Below are positions 25,201 through 37,944 of a DNA stretch of 64,000 nt, in pieces. Under the pieces are notes generated by a model that saw only the letters and a program-made list of their open reading frames with translations, did no database searches and had not been told where the DNA came from. This stretch comes from Heligmosomoides polygyrus polygyrus. Lineage: Eukaryota > Nematoda > Chromadorea > Rhabditida > Heligmosomidae. The stretch is from positions 77,782,643-77,846,642 of the forward strand of contig OX377202.1 in assembly GCA_947396885.1 (NCBI GenBank). Direction: 5' to 3'. A program made the translations under genes and the position numbers. Position 1 is the stretch's first letter. Each line of letters starts with the position of its first letter.

Positions 25201-25426
25201 TCTCGGTGTCGTGGGGGTGGGTCTTGTTCGGAAAACTCTCAGTCGAAGCAAACAAAAACACTAGTCGCAGGAAACCGACCAAATAGTCCTCTAGAACACT
25301 GCGTCAGACCAAAGGACTGATGGAGGGTTCATTTACTCTTCAGGAGTCGGTTAAGGTATCGCTTAAGTTTCCGTCTCGGTGTCGTGGGGGTGGGTCTTGT
25401 TCGGAAAACTCTCAGTCGAAGCAAAC
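22229..25426 (+). repeat. Long-range duplicate, left copy (3,198 bp)
   Basis: Matches 50158-53355 at a constant offset of 27,929 bp. I noticed three differences: G at about 23720 (A in the other copy), CTAGAAC against CCAGAAC in the same monomer, and TTGTTTGG near 24017 in this copy only. From 23.6 kb on the monomers are of flank type, so this copy spans a central/flank-type boundary just as its partner does. Confidence 0.85.
22432..23290 (+). repeat. B block, complete (5 monomers)
   Basis: Third instance in this sub-domain, 2,581 bp after the one at 19851. It is followed by an ordinary K and another deletion monomer (site near 23480). It also matches 50361-51219 at an offset of 27,929 bp. 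Confidence 0.87.
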
Positions 25427-25877
25427 AAAAACACTAGTCGCAGGAAACCGATCAAATAGTCCTCTAGAACACTGCGTCAAACCAAGGACTGATGGAGGGT
25501 TCGTTTACTCTTCAGGAGTCGGTTAAGGTATCGCTTAAGTTTCCGTCTCGGTGTCGTGGGGGTGGGTCTTGTTCGGAAAACTCTCAGTCGAAGCAAACAA
25601 AAACACTAGTCGCAGGAAATCGACCAAATAGTCCTCCAGAACACTGCGTCAGACCAAAGGACTGATGGAGTGTTCGTTTACTCTTCAGGAGTCGGTTAAG
25701 GTATCGCTTAAGTTTCCGTCTCGGTGTCGTGGGGGTGGGTCTTGTTCGGAAAACTCTCAGTCGAAGCAAACTAAATATCGAGTCGCAGGAAACCGATCAA
25801 ATAGTCCTCTAGAACACTGCGTCAAACCAAGGACTGATGGAGGGTTTGTTTACTCTTCAGGAGTCGGTTAAGGTATC

Positions 25878-26567
25878 GCTTAAGTTTCCGTCTCGGTGTC
25901 GTGGGGGTGGGTCTTGTTCGGAAAACTCTCAGTCGAAGCAAACAAAAACACTAGTCGCAGGAAACCGACCAAATAGTCCTCTAGAACACTGCGTCAGACC
26001 AAAGGACTGATGGAGTGTTCGTTTACTCTTCAGGATTCGGTTAAGGTATCGCTTAAGTTTCCGTCTCGGTGTCGTGGGGGTGGGTCTTGTTCGGAAAACT
26101 CTCAGTCGAAGCAAACTAAATATCGAGTCGCAGGAAACCGACCAAATAGTCCTCTAGAACACTGCGTCAGACCAAAGGACTGATGGAGTGTTCGTTTACT
26201 CTTCAGGAGTCGGTTAAGGTATCGCTTAAGTTTCCGTCTCGGTGTCGTGGGGGTGGGTCTTGTTCGGAAAACTCTCAGTCGAAGCAAACAAAAACACTAG
26301 TCGCAGGAAACCGATCAAATAGTCCTCTAGAACACTGCGTCAAACCAAGGACTGATGGAGGGTTTGTTTACTCTTCAGGAGTCGGTTAAGGTATCGCTTA
26401 AGTTTCCGTCCCGGTGTCGTGGGGGTGGGTCTTGTTCGGAAAACTCTCAGTCGAAGCAAACAAAAACACTAGTCGCAGGAAACCGATCAAATAGTCCTCT
26501 AGAACACTGCGTCAAACCAAGGACTGATGGAGGGTTTGTTTACTCTTCAGGAGTCGGTTAAGGTATC
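25878..26567 (+). repeat. 690-bp tetramer, copy 1
   Basis: The order is K with GTGTTCGT and CAGGATTC; Y with CTCTAGAAC and GTGTTCGT; 172-bp K with ACCGATC and GGTTTGT; then a TCCCGG 172-bp K with the same downstream states. The whole is repeated at an offset of 690 bp. Confidence 0.87.
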
Positions 26568-27257
26568 GCTTAAGTTTCCGTCTCGGTGTCGTGGGGGTGG
26601 GTCTTGTTCGGAAAACTCTCAGTCGAAGCAAACAAAAACACTAGTCGCAGGAAACCGACCAAATAGTCCTCTAGAACACTGCGTCAGACCAAAGGACTGA
26701 TGGAGTGTTCGTTTACTCTTCAGGATTCGGTTAAGGTATCGCTTAAGTTTCCGTCTCGGTGTCGTGGGGGTGGGTCTTGTTCGGAAAACTCTCAGTCGAA
26801 GCAAACTAAATATCGAGTCGCAGGAAACCGACCAAATAGTCCTCTAGAACACTGCGTCAGACCAAAGGACTGATGGAGTGTTCGTTTACTCTTCAGGAGT
26901 CGGTTAAGGTATCGCTTAAGTTTCCGTCTCGGTGTCGTGGGGGTGGGTCTTGTTCGGAAAACTCTCAGTCGAAGCAAACAAAAACACTAGTCGCAGGAAA
27001 CCGATCAAATAGTCCTCTAGAACACTGCGTCAAACCAAGGACTGATGGAGGGTTTGTTTACTCTTCAGGAGTCGGTTAAGGTATCGCTTAAGTTTCCGTC
27101 CCGGTGTCGTGGGGGTGGGTCTTGTTCGGAAAACTCTCAGTCGAAGCAAACAAAAACACTAGTCGCAGGAAACCGATCAAATAGTCCTCTAGAACACTGC
27201 GTCAAACCAAGGACTGATGGAGGGTTTGTTTACTCTTCAGGAGTCGGTTAAGGTATC
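26568..27257 (+). repeat. 690-bp tetramer, copy 2
   Basis: Exact second copy of the tetramer in every diagnostic state. A third copy starts at 27258 but switches into the H8 unit after its first monomer, so the last tetramer monomer doubles as the first monomer of H8 copy 2. Confidence 0.87.
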
Positions 27258-28808
27258 GCTTAAGTTTCCGTCTCGGTGTCGTGGGGGTGGGTCTTGTTCG
27301 GAAAACTCTCAGTCGAAGCAAACAAAAACACTAGTCGCAGGAAACCGACCAAATAGTCCTCTAGAACACTGCGTCAGACCAAAGGACTGATGGAGTGTTC
27401 GTTTACTCTTCAGGATTCGGTTAAGGTATCGCTTAAGTTTCCGTCTCGGTGTCGTGGGGGTGGGTCTTGTTCGGAGAACTCTCAGTCGAAGCAAACTAAA
27501 TATCGAGTCGCAGGAAACCAACCAAATAGTCCTCCAGAACACTGCGTCAGACCAAAGGACTGATGGAGTGTTCGTTTACTCTTCAGGAGTCGGTTAAGGT
27601 ATCGCTTAAGTTTCCGTCTCGGTGTCGTGGGGGTGGGTCTTGTTCGGAAAACTCTCAGTCGAAGCAAACTAAATATCGAGTCGCAGGAAACCGACCAAAT
27701 AGTCCTCCAGAACACTGCGTCAGACCAAAGGACTGATGGAGGGTTCGTTTACTCTTCAGGAGTCGGTTAAGGTATCGCTTAAGTTTCCGTCTCGTCGGGG
27801 TGGGTCTTGTTCGGAAAACTCTCAGTCGAAGCAAACAAAAACACTAGTCGCAGGAAACCGACCAAATAGTCCTCTAGAACACTGCGTCAGACCAAAGGAC
27901 TGATGGAGGGTTCGTTTACTCTTCAGGAGTCGGTTAAGGTATCGCTTAAGTTTCCGTCTCGGTGTCGTGGGGGTGGGTCTTATTCGGAAAACTCTCAGTC
28001 GAAGCAAACTAAATATCGAGTCGCAGGAAACCAACCAAATAGTCCTCCAGAACACTGCGTCAGACCAAAGGACTGACGGAGTGTTCGTTTACTCTTCAGA
28101 AGTCGGTTAAGGTATCGCTTAAGTTTCCGTCTCGGTGTCGTGGGGGTGGGTCTTATTCGGAAAACTCTCAGTCGAAGCAAACTAAATATCGAGTCGCAGG
28201 AAACCAACCAAATAGTCCTCCAGAACACTGCGTCAGACCAAAGGACTGATGGAGGGTTCGTTTACTCTTCAGGAGTCGGTTAAGGTATCGCTTAAGTTTC
28301 CGTCTCGGTGTCGTGGGGGTGGGTCTTGTTCGGAAATCTCTCAGTCGAAGCAAACTAAATATCGAGTCGCAGGAAACCGACCAAATAGTCCTCTAGAACA
28401 CTACGTCAGACCAAAGGACTGATGGAGGGTTCGTTTACTCTTCAGGAGTCGGTTAAGGTATCGCTTAAGTTTCCGTCTCGGTGTCGTGGGGGTGGGTCTT
28501 GTTCGGAAATCTCTCAGTCGAAGCAAACTAAATATCGAGTCGCAGGAAACCAACCAAATAGTCCTCCAGAACACTGCGTCAGACCAAAGGACTGATGGAG
28601 GGTTCGTTTACTCTTCAGGAGTCGGTTAAGGTATCGCTTAAGTTTCCGTCTCGGTGTCGTGGGGGTGGGTCTTGTTCGGAAAACTCTCAGTCGAAGCAAA
28701 CTAAATATCGAGTCGCAGGAAACCAACCAAATAGTCCTCCAGAACACTGCGTCAGACCAAAGGACTGATGGAGTGTTCGTTTACTCTTCAGGAGTCGGTT
28801 AAGGTATC
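27258..28808 (+). repeat. H8 unit copy 2, expanded to 9 monomers
   Basis: Has the H8 order but with one extra monomer at 28463 that combines GGAAATCTC with ACCAACC and GGTTCGT, apparently a fusion of the GGAAATCTC monomer with an ACCAACC monomer. It carries the rare T to C in GACTGACGG at 28077, shared only with the copy at 31222. It is followed by a single 172-bp K monomer. Confidence 0.87.
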
Positions 28809-28980
28809 GCTTAAGTTTCCGTCTCGGTGTCGTGGGGGTGGGTCTTGTTCGGAAAACTCTCAGTCGAAGCAAACAAAAACACTAGTCGCAGGAAACCGAT
28901 CAAATAGTCCTCTAGAACACTGCGTCAAACCAAGGACTGATGGAGGGTTTGTTTACTCTTCAGGAGTCGGTTAAGGTATC

Positions 28981-30358
28981 GCTTAAGTTTCCGTCTCGGT
29001 GTCGTGGGGGTGGGTCTTGTTCGGAAAACTCTCAGTCGAAGCAAACAAAAACACTAGTCGCAGGAAACCGACCAAATAGTCCTCTAGAACACTGCGTCAG
29101 ACCAAAGGACTGATGGAGTGTTCGTTTACTCTTCAGGATTCGGTTAAGGTATCGCTTAAGTTTCCGTCTCGGTGTCGTGGGGGTGGGTCTTGTTCGGAGA
29201 ACTCTCAGTCGAAGCAAACTAAATATCGAGTCGCAGGAAACCAACCAAATAGTCCTCCAGAACACTGCGTCAGACCAAAGGACTGATGGAGTGTTCGTTT
29301 ACTCTTCAGGAGTCGGTTAAGGTATCGCTTAAGTTTCCGTCTCGGTGTCGTGGGGGTGGGTCTTGTTCGGAAAACTCTCAGTCGAAGCAAACTAAATATC
29401 GAGTCGCAGGAAACCGACCAAATAGTCCTCCAGAACACTGCGTCAGACCAAAGGACTGATGGAGGGTTCGTTTACTCTTCAGGAGTCGGTTAAGGTATCG
29501 CTTAAGTTTCCGTCTCGTCGGGGTGGGTCTTGTTCGGAAAACTCTCAGTCGAAGCAAACAAAAACACTAGTCGCAGGAAACCGACCAAATAGTCCTCTAG
29601 AACACTGCGTCAGACCAAAGGACTGATGGAGGGTTCGTTTACTCTTCAGGAGTCGGTTAAGGTATCGCTTAAGTTTCCGTCTCGGTGTCGTGGGGGTGGG
29701 TCTTATTCGGAAAACTCTCAGTCGAAGCAAACTAAATATCGAGTCGCAGGAAACCAACCAAATAGTCCTCCAGAACACTGCGTCAGACCAAAGGACTGAT
29801 GGAGTGTTCGTTTACTCTTCAGAAGTCGGTTAAGGTATCGCTTAAGTTTCCGTCTCGGTGTCGTGGGGGTGGGTCTTATTCGGAAAACTCTCAGTCGAAG
29901 CAAACTAAATATCGAGTCGCAGGAAACCAACCAAATAGTCCTCCAGAACACTGCGTCAGACCAAAGGACTGATGGAGGGTTCGTTTACTCTTCAGGAGTC
30001 GGTTAAGGTATCGCTTAAGTTTCCGTCTCGGTGTCGTGGGGGTGGGTCTTGTTCGGAAATCTCTCAGTCGAAGCAAACTAAATATCGAGTCGCAGGAAAC
30101 CGACCAAATAGTCCTCTAGAACACTACGTCAGACCAAAGGACTGATGGAGGGTTCGTTTACTCTTCAGGAGTCGGTTAAGGTATCGCTTAAGTTTCCGTC
30201 TCGGTGTCGTGGGGGTGGGTCTTGTTCGGAAAACTCTCAGTCGAAGCAAACTAAATATCGAGTCGCAGGAAACCAACCAAATAGTCCTCCAGAACACTGC
30301 GTCAGACCAAAGGACTGATGGAGTGTTCGTTTACTCTTCAGGAGTCGGTTAAGGTATC
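28981..30358 (+). repeat. H8 unit copy 3 (1,378 bp)
   Basis: Complete eight-monomer unit, 1,723 bp downstream of copy 2. It lacks the C seen at 28077 although it lies between the two copies that share it. Five monomers of flank type separate it from copy 4, including a TCCCGG 172-bp K from about 31050. Confidence 0.88.
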
Positions 30359-31221
30359 GCTTAAGTTTCCGTCTCGGTGTCGTGGGGGTGGGTCTTGTTC
30401 GGAAAACTCTCAGTCGAAGCAAACAAAAACACTAGTCGCAGGAAACCGACCAAATAGTCCTCTAGAACACTGCGTCAGACCAAAGGACTGATGGAGGGTT
30501 CATTTACTCTTCAGGAGTCGGTTAAGGTATCGCTTAAGTTTCCGTCTCGGTGTCGTGGGGGTGGGTCTTGTTCGGAAAACTCTCAGTCGAAGCAAACTAA
30601 ATATCGAGTCGCAGGAAACCGACCAAATAGTCCTCTAGAACACTGCGTCAGACCAAAGGACTGATGGAGTGTTCGTTTACTCTTCAGGAGTCGGTTAAGG
30701 TATCGCTTAAGTTTCCGTCTCGGTGTCGTGGGGGTGGGTCTTGTTCGGAAAACTCTCAGTCGAAGCAAACAAAAACACTAGTCGCAGGAAACCGACCAAA
30801 TAGTCCTCTAGAACACTGCGTCAGACCAAAGGACTGATGGAGTGTTCGTTTACTCTTCAGGATTCGGTTAAGGTATCGCTTAAGTTTCCGTCTCGGTGTC
30901 GTGGGGGTGGGTCTTGTTCGGAAAACTCTCAGTCGAAGCAAACAAAAACACTAGTCGCAGGAAACCGATCAAATAGTCCTCTAGAACACTGCGTCAAACC
31001 AAGGACTGATGGAGGGTTTGTTTACTCTTCAGGAGTCGGTTAAGGTATCGCTTAAGTTTCCGTCCCGGTGTCGTGGGGGTGGGTCTTGTTCGGAAAACTC
31101 TCAGTCGAAGCAAACAAAAACACTAGTCGCAGGAAACCGATCAAATAGTCCTCTAGAACACTGCGTCAAACCAAGGACTGATGGAGGGTTTGTTTACTCT
31201 TCAGGAGTCGGTTAAGGTATC

Positions 31222-32599
31222 GCTTAAGTTTCCGTCTCGGTGTCGTGGGGGTGGGTCTTGTTCGGAAAACTCTCAGTCGAAGCAAACAAAAACACTAGTC
31301 GCAGGAAACCGACCAAATAGTCCTCTAGAACACTGCGTCAGACCAAAGGACTGATGGAGTGTTCGTTTACTCTTCAGGATTCGGTTAAGGTATCGCTTAA
31401 GTTTCCGTCTCGGTGTCGTGGGGGTGGGTCTTGTTCGGAGAACTCTCAGTCGAAGCAAACTAAATATCGAGTCGCAGGAAACCAACCAAATAGTCCTCCA
31501 GAACACTGCGTCAGACCAAAGGACTGATGGAGTGTTCGTTTACTCTTCAGGAGTCGGTTAAGGTATCGCTTAAGTTTCCGTCTCGGTGTCGTGGGGGTGG
31601 GTCTTGTTCGGAAAACTCTCAGTCGAAGCAAACTAAATATCGAGTCGCAGGAAACCGACCAAATAGTCCTCCAGAACACTGCGTCAGACCAAAGGACTGA
31701 TGGAGGGTTCGTTTACTCTTCAGGAGTCGGTTAAGGTATCGCTTAAGTTTCCGTCTCGTCGGGGTGGGTCTTGTTCGGAAAACTCTCAGTCGAAGCAAAC
31801 AAAAACACTAGTCGCAGGAAACCGACCAAATAGTCCTCTAGAACACTGCGTCAGACCAAAGGACTGATGGAGGGTTCGTTTACTCTTCAGGAGTCGGTTA
31901 AGGTATCGCTTAAGTTTCCGTCTCGGTGTCGTGGGGGTGGGTCTTATTCGGAAAACTCTCAGTCGAAGCAAACTAAATATCGAGTCGCAGGAAACCAACC
32001 AAATAGTCCTCCAGAACACTGCGTCAGACCAAAGGACTGACGGAGTGTTCGTTTACTCTTCAGAAGTCGGTTAAGGTATCGCTTAAGTTTCCGTCTCGGT
32101 GTCGTGGGGGTGGGTCTTATTCGGAAAACTCTCAGTCGAAGCAAACTAAATATCGAGTCGCAGGAAACCAACCAAATAGTCCTCCAGAACACTGCGTCAG
32201 ACCAAAGGACTGATGGAGGGTTCGTTTACTCTTCAGGAGTCGGCTAAGGTATCGCTTAAGTTTCCGTCTCGGTGTCGTGGGGGTGGGTCTTGTTCGGAAA
32301 TCTCTCAGTCGAAGCAAACTAAATATCGAGTCGCAGGAAACCGACCAAATAGTCCTCTAGAACACTACGTCAGACCAAAGGACTGATGGAGGGTTCGTTT
32401 ACTCTTCAGGAGTCGGTTAAGGTATCGCTTAAGTTTCCGTCTCGGTGTCGTGGGGGTGGGTCTTGTTCGGAAAACTCTCAGTCGAAGCAAACTAAATATC
32501 GAGTCGCAGGAAACCAACCAAATAGTCCTCCAGAACACTGCGTCAGACCAAAGGACTGATGGAGTGTTCGTTTACTCTTCAGGAGTCGGTTAAGGTATC
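31222..32599 (+). repeat. H8 unit copy 4 (1,378 bp)
   Basis: Complete unit with the rare C at 32041 (as at 28077) and a private T to C near 32244 in the arm of the junction dyad. One 172-bp K monomer (32600-32771) links it to copy 5, so copies 4 and 5 form a 9-monomer, 1,550-bp tandem. Confidence 0.88.
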
Positions 32600-32771
32600 G
32601 CTTAAGTTTCCGTCTCGGTGTCGTGGGGGTGGGTCTTGTTCGGAAAACTCTCAGTCGAAGCAAACAAAAACACTAGTCGCAGGAAACCGATCAAATAGTC
32701 CTCTAGAACACTGCGTCAAACCAAGGACTGATGGAGGGTTTGTTTACTCTTCAGGAGTCGGTTAAGGTATC

Positions 32772-34149
32772 GCTTAAGTTTCCGTCTCGGTGTCGTGGGG
32801 GTGGGTCTTGTTCGGAAAACTCTCAGTCGAAGCAAACAAAAACACTAGTCGCAGGAAACCGACCAAATAGTCCTCTAGAACACTGCGTCAGACCAAAGGA
32901 CTGATGGAGTGTTCGTTTACTCTTCAGGATTCGGTTAAGGTATCGCTTAAGTTTCCGTCTCGGTGTCGTGGGGGTGGGTCTTGTTCGGAGAACTCTCAGT
33001 CGAAGCAAACTAAATATCGAGTCGCAGGAAACCAACCAAATAGTCCTCCAGAACACTGCGTCAGACCAAAGGACTGATGGAGTGTTCGTTTACTCTTCAG
33101 GAGTCGGTTAAGGTATCGCTTAAGTTTCCGTCTCGGTGTCGTGGGGGTGGGTCTTGTTCGGAAAACTCTCAGTCGAAGCAAACTAAATATCGAGTCGCAG
33201 GAAACCGACCAAATAGTCCTCCAGAACACTGCGTCAGACCAAAGGACTGATGGAGGGTTCGTTTACTCTTCAGGAGTCGGTTAAGGTATCGCTTAAGTTT
33301 CCGTCTCGTCGGGGTGGGTCTTGTTCGGAAAACTCTCAGTCGAAGCAAACAAAAACACTAGTCGCAGGAAACCGACCAAATAGTCCTCTAGAACACTGCG
33401 TCAGACCAAAGGACTGATGGAGGGTTCGTTTACTCTTCAGGAGTCGGTTAAGGTATCGCTTAAGTTTCCGTCTCGGTGTCGTGGGGGTGGGTCTTATTCG
33501 GAAAACTCTCAGTCGAAGCAAACTAAATATCGAGTCGCAGGAAACCAACCAAATAGTCCTCCAGAACACTGCGTCAGACCAAAGGACTGATGGAGTGTTC
33601 GTTTACTCTTCAGAAGTCGGTTAAGGTATCGCTTAAGTTTCCGTCTCGGTGTCGTGGGGGTGGGTCTTATTCGGAAAACTCTCAGTCGAAGCAAACTAAA
33701 TATCGAGTCGCAGGAAACCAACCAAATAGTCCTCCAGAACACTGCGTCAGACCAAAGGACTGATGGAGGGTTCGTTTACTCTTCAGGAGTCGGTTAAGGT
33801 ATCGCTTAAGTTTCCGTCTCGGTGTCGTGGGGGTGGGTCTTGTTCGGAAATCTCTCAGTCGAAGCAAACTAAATATCGAGTCGCAGGAAACCGACCAAAT
33901 AGTCCTCTAGAACACTACGTCAGACCAAAGGACTGATGGAGGGTTCGTTTACTCTTCAGGAGTCGGTTAAGGTATCGCTTAAGTTTCCGTCTCGGTGTCG
34001 TGGGGGTGGGTCTTGTTCGGAAAACTCTCAGTCGAAGCAAACTAAATATCGAGTCGCAGGAAACCAACCAAATAGTCCTCCAGAACACTGCGTCAGACCA
34101 AAGGACTGATGGAGTGTTCGTTTACTCTTCAGGAGTCGGTTAAGGTATC
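32772..34149 (+). repeat. H8 unit copy 5 (1,378 bp)
   Basis: Complete unit with none of the rare changes of copy 4. It is followed by K with GGTTCAT, Y with GTGTTCGT, K with CAGGATTC, another Y, and two 172-bp K monomers. The same series, less one Y, follows copy 3. Confidence 0.88.
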
Positions 34150-37080
34150 GCTTAAGTTTCCGTCTCGGTGTCGTGGGGGTGGGTCTTGTTCGGAAAACTC
34201 TCAGTCGAAGCAAACAAAAACACTAGTCGCAGGAAACCGACCAAATAGTCCTCTAGAACACTGCGTCAGACCAAAGGACTGATGGAGGGTTCATTTACTC
34301 TTCAGGAGTCGGTTAAGGTATCGCTTAAGTTTCCGTCTCGGTGTCGTGGGGGTGGGTCTTGTTCGGAAAACTCTCAGTCGAAGCAAACTAAATATCGAGT
34401 CGCAGGAAACCGACCAAATAGTCCTCTAGAACACTGCGTCAGACCAAAGGACTGATGGAGTGTTCGTTTACTCTTCAGGAGTCGGTTAAGGTATCGCTTA
34501 AGTTTCCGTCTCGGTGTCGTGGGGGTGGGTCTTGTTCGGAAAACTCTCAGTCGAAGCAAACAAAAACACTAGTCGCAGGAAACCGACCAAATAGTCCTCT
34601 AGAACACTGCGTCAGACCAAAGGACTGATGGAGTGTTCGTTTACTCTTCAGGATTCGGTTAAGGTATCGCTTAAGTTTCCGTCTCGGTGTCGTGGGGGTG
34701 GGTCTTGTTCGGAAAACTCTCAGTCGAAGCAAACTAAATATCGAGTCGCAGGAAACCGACCAAATAGTCCTCTAGAACACTGCGTCAGACCAAAGGACTG
34801 ATGGAGTGTTCGTTTACTCTTCAGGAGTCGGTTAAGGTATCGCTTAAGTTTCCGTCTCGGTGTCGTGGGGGTGGGTCTTGTTCGGAAAACTCTCAGTCGA
34901 AGCAAACAAAAACACTAGTCGCAGGAAACCGATCAAATAGTCCTCTAGAACACTGCGTCAAACCAAGGACTGATGGAGGGTTTGTTTACTCTTCAGGAGT
35001 CGGTTAAGGTATCGCTTAAGTTTCCGTCCCGGTGTCGTGGGGGTGGGTCTTGTTCGGAAAACTCTCAGTCGAAGCAAACAAAAACACTAGTCGCAGAAAA
35101 CCGATCAAATAGTCCTCTAGAACACTGCGTTAAACCAAGGACTGATGGAGGGTTTGTTTACTCTTCAGGAGTCGGTTAAGGTATCGCTTAAGTTTCCGTC
35201 TCGGTGTCGTGGGGGTGGGTCTTGTTCGGAAAACTCTCAGTCGAAGCAAACAAAAACACTAGTCGCAGGAAACCGACCAAATAGTCCTCTAGAACACTGC
35301 GTCAGACCAAAGGACTGATGGAGTGTTCGTTTACTCTTCAGGATTCGGTTAAGGTATCGCTTAAGTTTCCGTCTCGGTGTCGTGGGGGTGGGTCTTGTTC
35401 GGAGAACTCTCAGTCGAAGCAAACTAAATATCGAGTCGCAGGAAACCAACCAAATAGTCCTCCAGAACACTGCGTCAGACCAAAGGACTGATGGAGGGTT
35501 CGTTTACTCTTCAGGAGTCGGTTAAGGTATCGCTTAAGTTTCCGTCTCGTCGGGGTGGGTCTTGTTCGGAAAACTCTCAGTCGAAGCAAACAAAAACACT
35601 AGTCGCAGGAAACCGACCAAATAGTCCTCTAGAACACTGCGTCAGACCAAAGGACTGATGGAGGGTTCGTTTACTCTTCAGGAGTCGGTTAAGGTATCGC
35701 TTAAGTTTCCGTCTCGGTGTCGTGGGGGTGGGTCTTGTTCGGAAAACTCTCAGTCGAAGCAAACTAAATATCGAGTCGCAGGAAACCAACCAAATAGTCC
35801 TCCAGAACACTGCGTCAGACCAAAGGACTGATGGAGTGTTCGTTTACTCTTCAGGAGTCGGTTAAGGTATCGCTTAAGTTTCCGTCTCGGTGTCGTGGGG
35901 GTGGGTCTTGTTCGGAAAACTCTCAGTCGAAGCAAACAAAAACACTAGTCGCAGGAAACCGACCAAATAGTCCTCTAGAACACTGCGTCAGACCAAAGGA
36001 CTGATGGAGGGTTCATTTACTCTTCAGGAGTCGGTTAAGGTATCGCTTAAGTTTCCGTCTCGGTGTCGTGGGGGTGGGTCTTGTTCGGAAAACTCTCAGT
36101 CGAAGCAAACTAAATATCGAGTCGCAGGAAACCGACCAAATAGTCCTCTAGAACACTGCGTCAGACCAAAGGACTGATGGAGTGTTCGTTTACTCTTCAG
36201 GAGTCGGTTAAGGTATCGCTTAAGTTTCCGTCTCGGTGTCGTGGGGGTGGGTCTTGTTCGGAAAACTCTCAGTCGAAGCAAACAAAAACACTAGTCGCAG
36301 GAAACCGACCAAATAGTCCTCTAGAACACTGCGTCAGACCAAAGGACTGATGGAGTGTTCGTTTACTCTTCAGGATTCGGTTAAGGTATCGCTTAAGTTT
36401 CCGTCTCGGTGTCGTGGGGGTGGGTCTTGTTCGGAAAACTCTCAGTCGAAGCAAACTAAATATCGAGTCGCAGGAAACCGACCAAATAGTCCTCTAGAAC
36501 ACTGCGTCAGACCAAAGGACTGATGGAGTGTTCGTTTACTCTTCAGGAGTCGGTTAAGGTATCGCTTAAGTTTCCGTCTCGGTGTCGTGGGGGTGGGTCT
36601 TGTTCGGAAAACTCTCAGTCGAAGCAAACAAAAACACTAGTCGCAGGAAACCGATCAAATAGTCCTCTAGAACACTGCGTCAAACCAAGGACTGATGGAG
36701 GGTTTGTTTACTCTTCAGGAGTCGGTTAAGGTATCGCTTAAGTTTCCGTCCCGGTGTCGTGGGGGTGGGTCTTGTTCGGAAAACTCTCAGTCGAAGCAAA
36801 CAAAAACACTAGTCGCAGGAAACCGATCAAATAGTCCTCCAGAACACTGCGTCAGACCAAAGGACTGATGGAGTGTTTGTTTACTCTTCAGGAGTCGGTT
36901 AAGGTATCGCTTAAGTTTCCGTCCCGGTGTCGTGGGGGTGGGTCTTGTTCGGAAAACTCTCAGTCGAAGCAAACAAAAACACTAGTCGCAGGAAACCGAT
37001 CAAATAGTCCTCTAGAACACTGCGTCAAACCAAGGACTGATGGAGGGTTTGTTTACTCTTCAGGAGTCGGTTAAGGTATC
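34150..37080 (+). repeat. Segment between H8 copies with a truncated H8
   Basis: Includes the TCCCGG 172-bp monomer at 35014, which has two private changes (GCAGAAAACC near 35097 and GCGTTAAACC near 35130). The H8 doublet at 35186-35531 here ends in GGTTCGT and runs straight into a deletion monomer at 35532, skipping one monomer, then into Y ACCAACC without the CTTATTCGG pair. The series from about 34.3 to 34.9 kb recurs 1,722 bp downstream. Confidence 0.8.
36736..36908 (+). repeat. Chimeric monomer: TCCCGG/ACCGATC start, GTGTTTGT end
   Basis: The left half has the states of the 172-bp K class (TCCCGG, K, ACCGATC). The right half has CCTCCAGAAC and full-length CAGACCAAAGG, and ends GTGTTTGT. 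That ending combines the GTG of one class with the TTTGT of another and I noticed it nowhere else. The simplest reading is exchange within a monomer. Confidence 0.75.
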
Positions 37081-37598
37081 GCTTAAGTTTCCGTCTCGGT
37101 GTCGTGGGGGTGGGTCTTGTTCGGAAAACTCTCAGTCGAAGCAAACAAAAACACTAGTCGCAGGAAACCGACCAAATAGTCCTCTAGAACACTGCGTCAG
37201 ACCAAAGGACTGATGGAGTGTTCGTTTACTCTTCAGGATTCGGTTAAGGTATCGCTTAAGTTTCCGTCTCGGTGTCGTGGGGGTGGGTCTTGTTCGGAGA
37301 ACTCTCAGTCGAAGCAAACTAAATATCGAGTCGCAGGAAACCAACCAAATAGTCCTCCAGAACACTGCGTCAGACCAAAGGACTGATGGAGTGTTCGTTT
37401 ACTCTTCAGGAGTCGGTTAAGGTATCGCTTAAGTTTCCGTCCCGGTGTCGTGGGGGTGGGTCTTGTTCGGAAAACTCTCAGTCGAAGCAAACAAAAACAC
37501 TAGTCGCAGGAAACCGATCAAATAGTCCTCTAGAACACTGCGTCAAACCAAGGACTGATGGAGGGTTTGTTTACTCTTCAGGAGTCGGTTAAGGTATC
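37081..37598 (+). repeat. 518-bp trimer, copy 1
   Basis: K with CAGGATTC, Y with GGAGAACTC and ACCAACC, then a TCCCGG 172-bp K. The first two are the H8 doublet, here separated from the B block and joined to the 172-bp class. Confidence 0.85.
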
Positions 37599-37944
37599 GC
37601 TTAAGTTTCCGTCTCGGTGTCGTGGGGGTGGGTCTTGTTCGGAAAACTCTCAGTCGAAGCAAACAAAAACACTAGTCGCAGGAAACCGACCAAATAGTCC
37701 TCTAGAACACTGCGTCAGACCAAAGGACTGATGGAGTGTTCGTTTACTCTTCAGGATTCGGTTAAGGTATCGCTTAAGTTTCCGTCTCGGTGTCGTGGGG
37801 GTGGGTCTTGTTCGGAGAACTCTCAGTCGAAGCAAACTAAATATCGAGTCGCAGGAAACCAACCAAATAGTCCTCCAGAACACTGCGTCAGACCAAAGGA
37901 CTGATGGAGTGTTCGTTTACTCTTCAGGAGTCGGTTAAGGTATC
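37599..37944 (+). repeat. 518-bp trimer, copy 2 (first two monomers)
   Basis: Repeats the doublet 518 bp downstream. The third position (37945) is instead a 173-bp K with GGTTCAT, so the second copy is incomplete. Confidence 0.82.
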
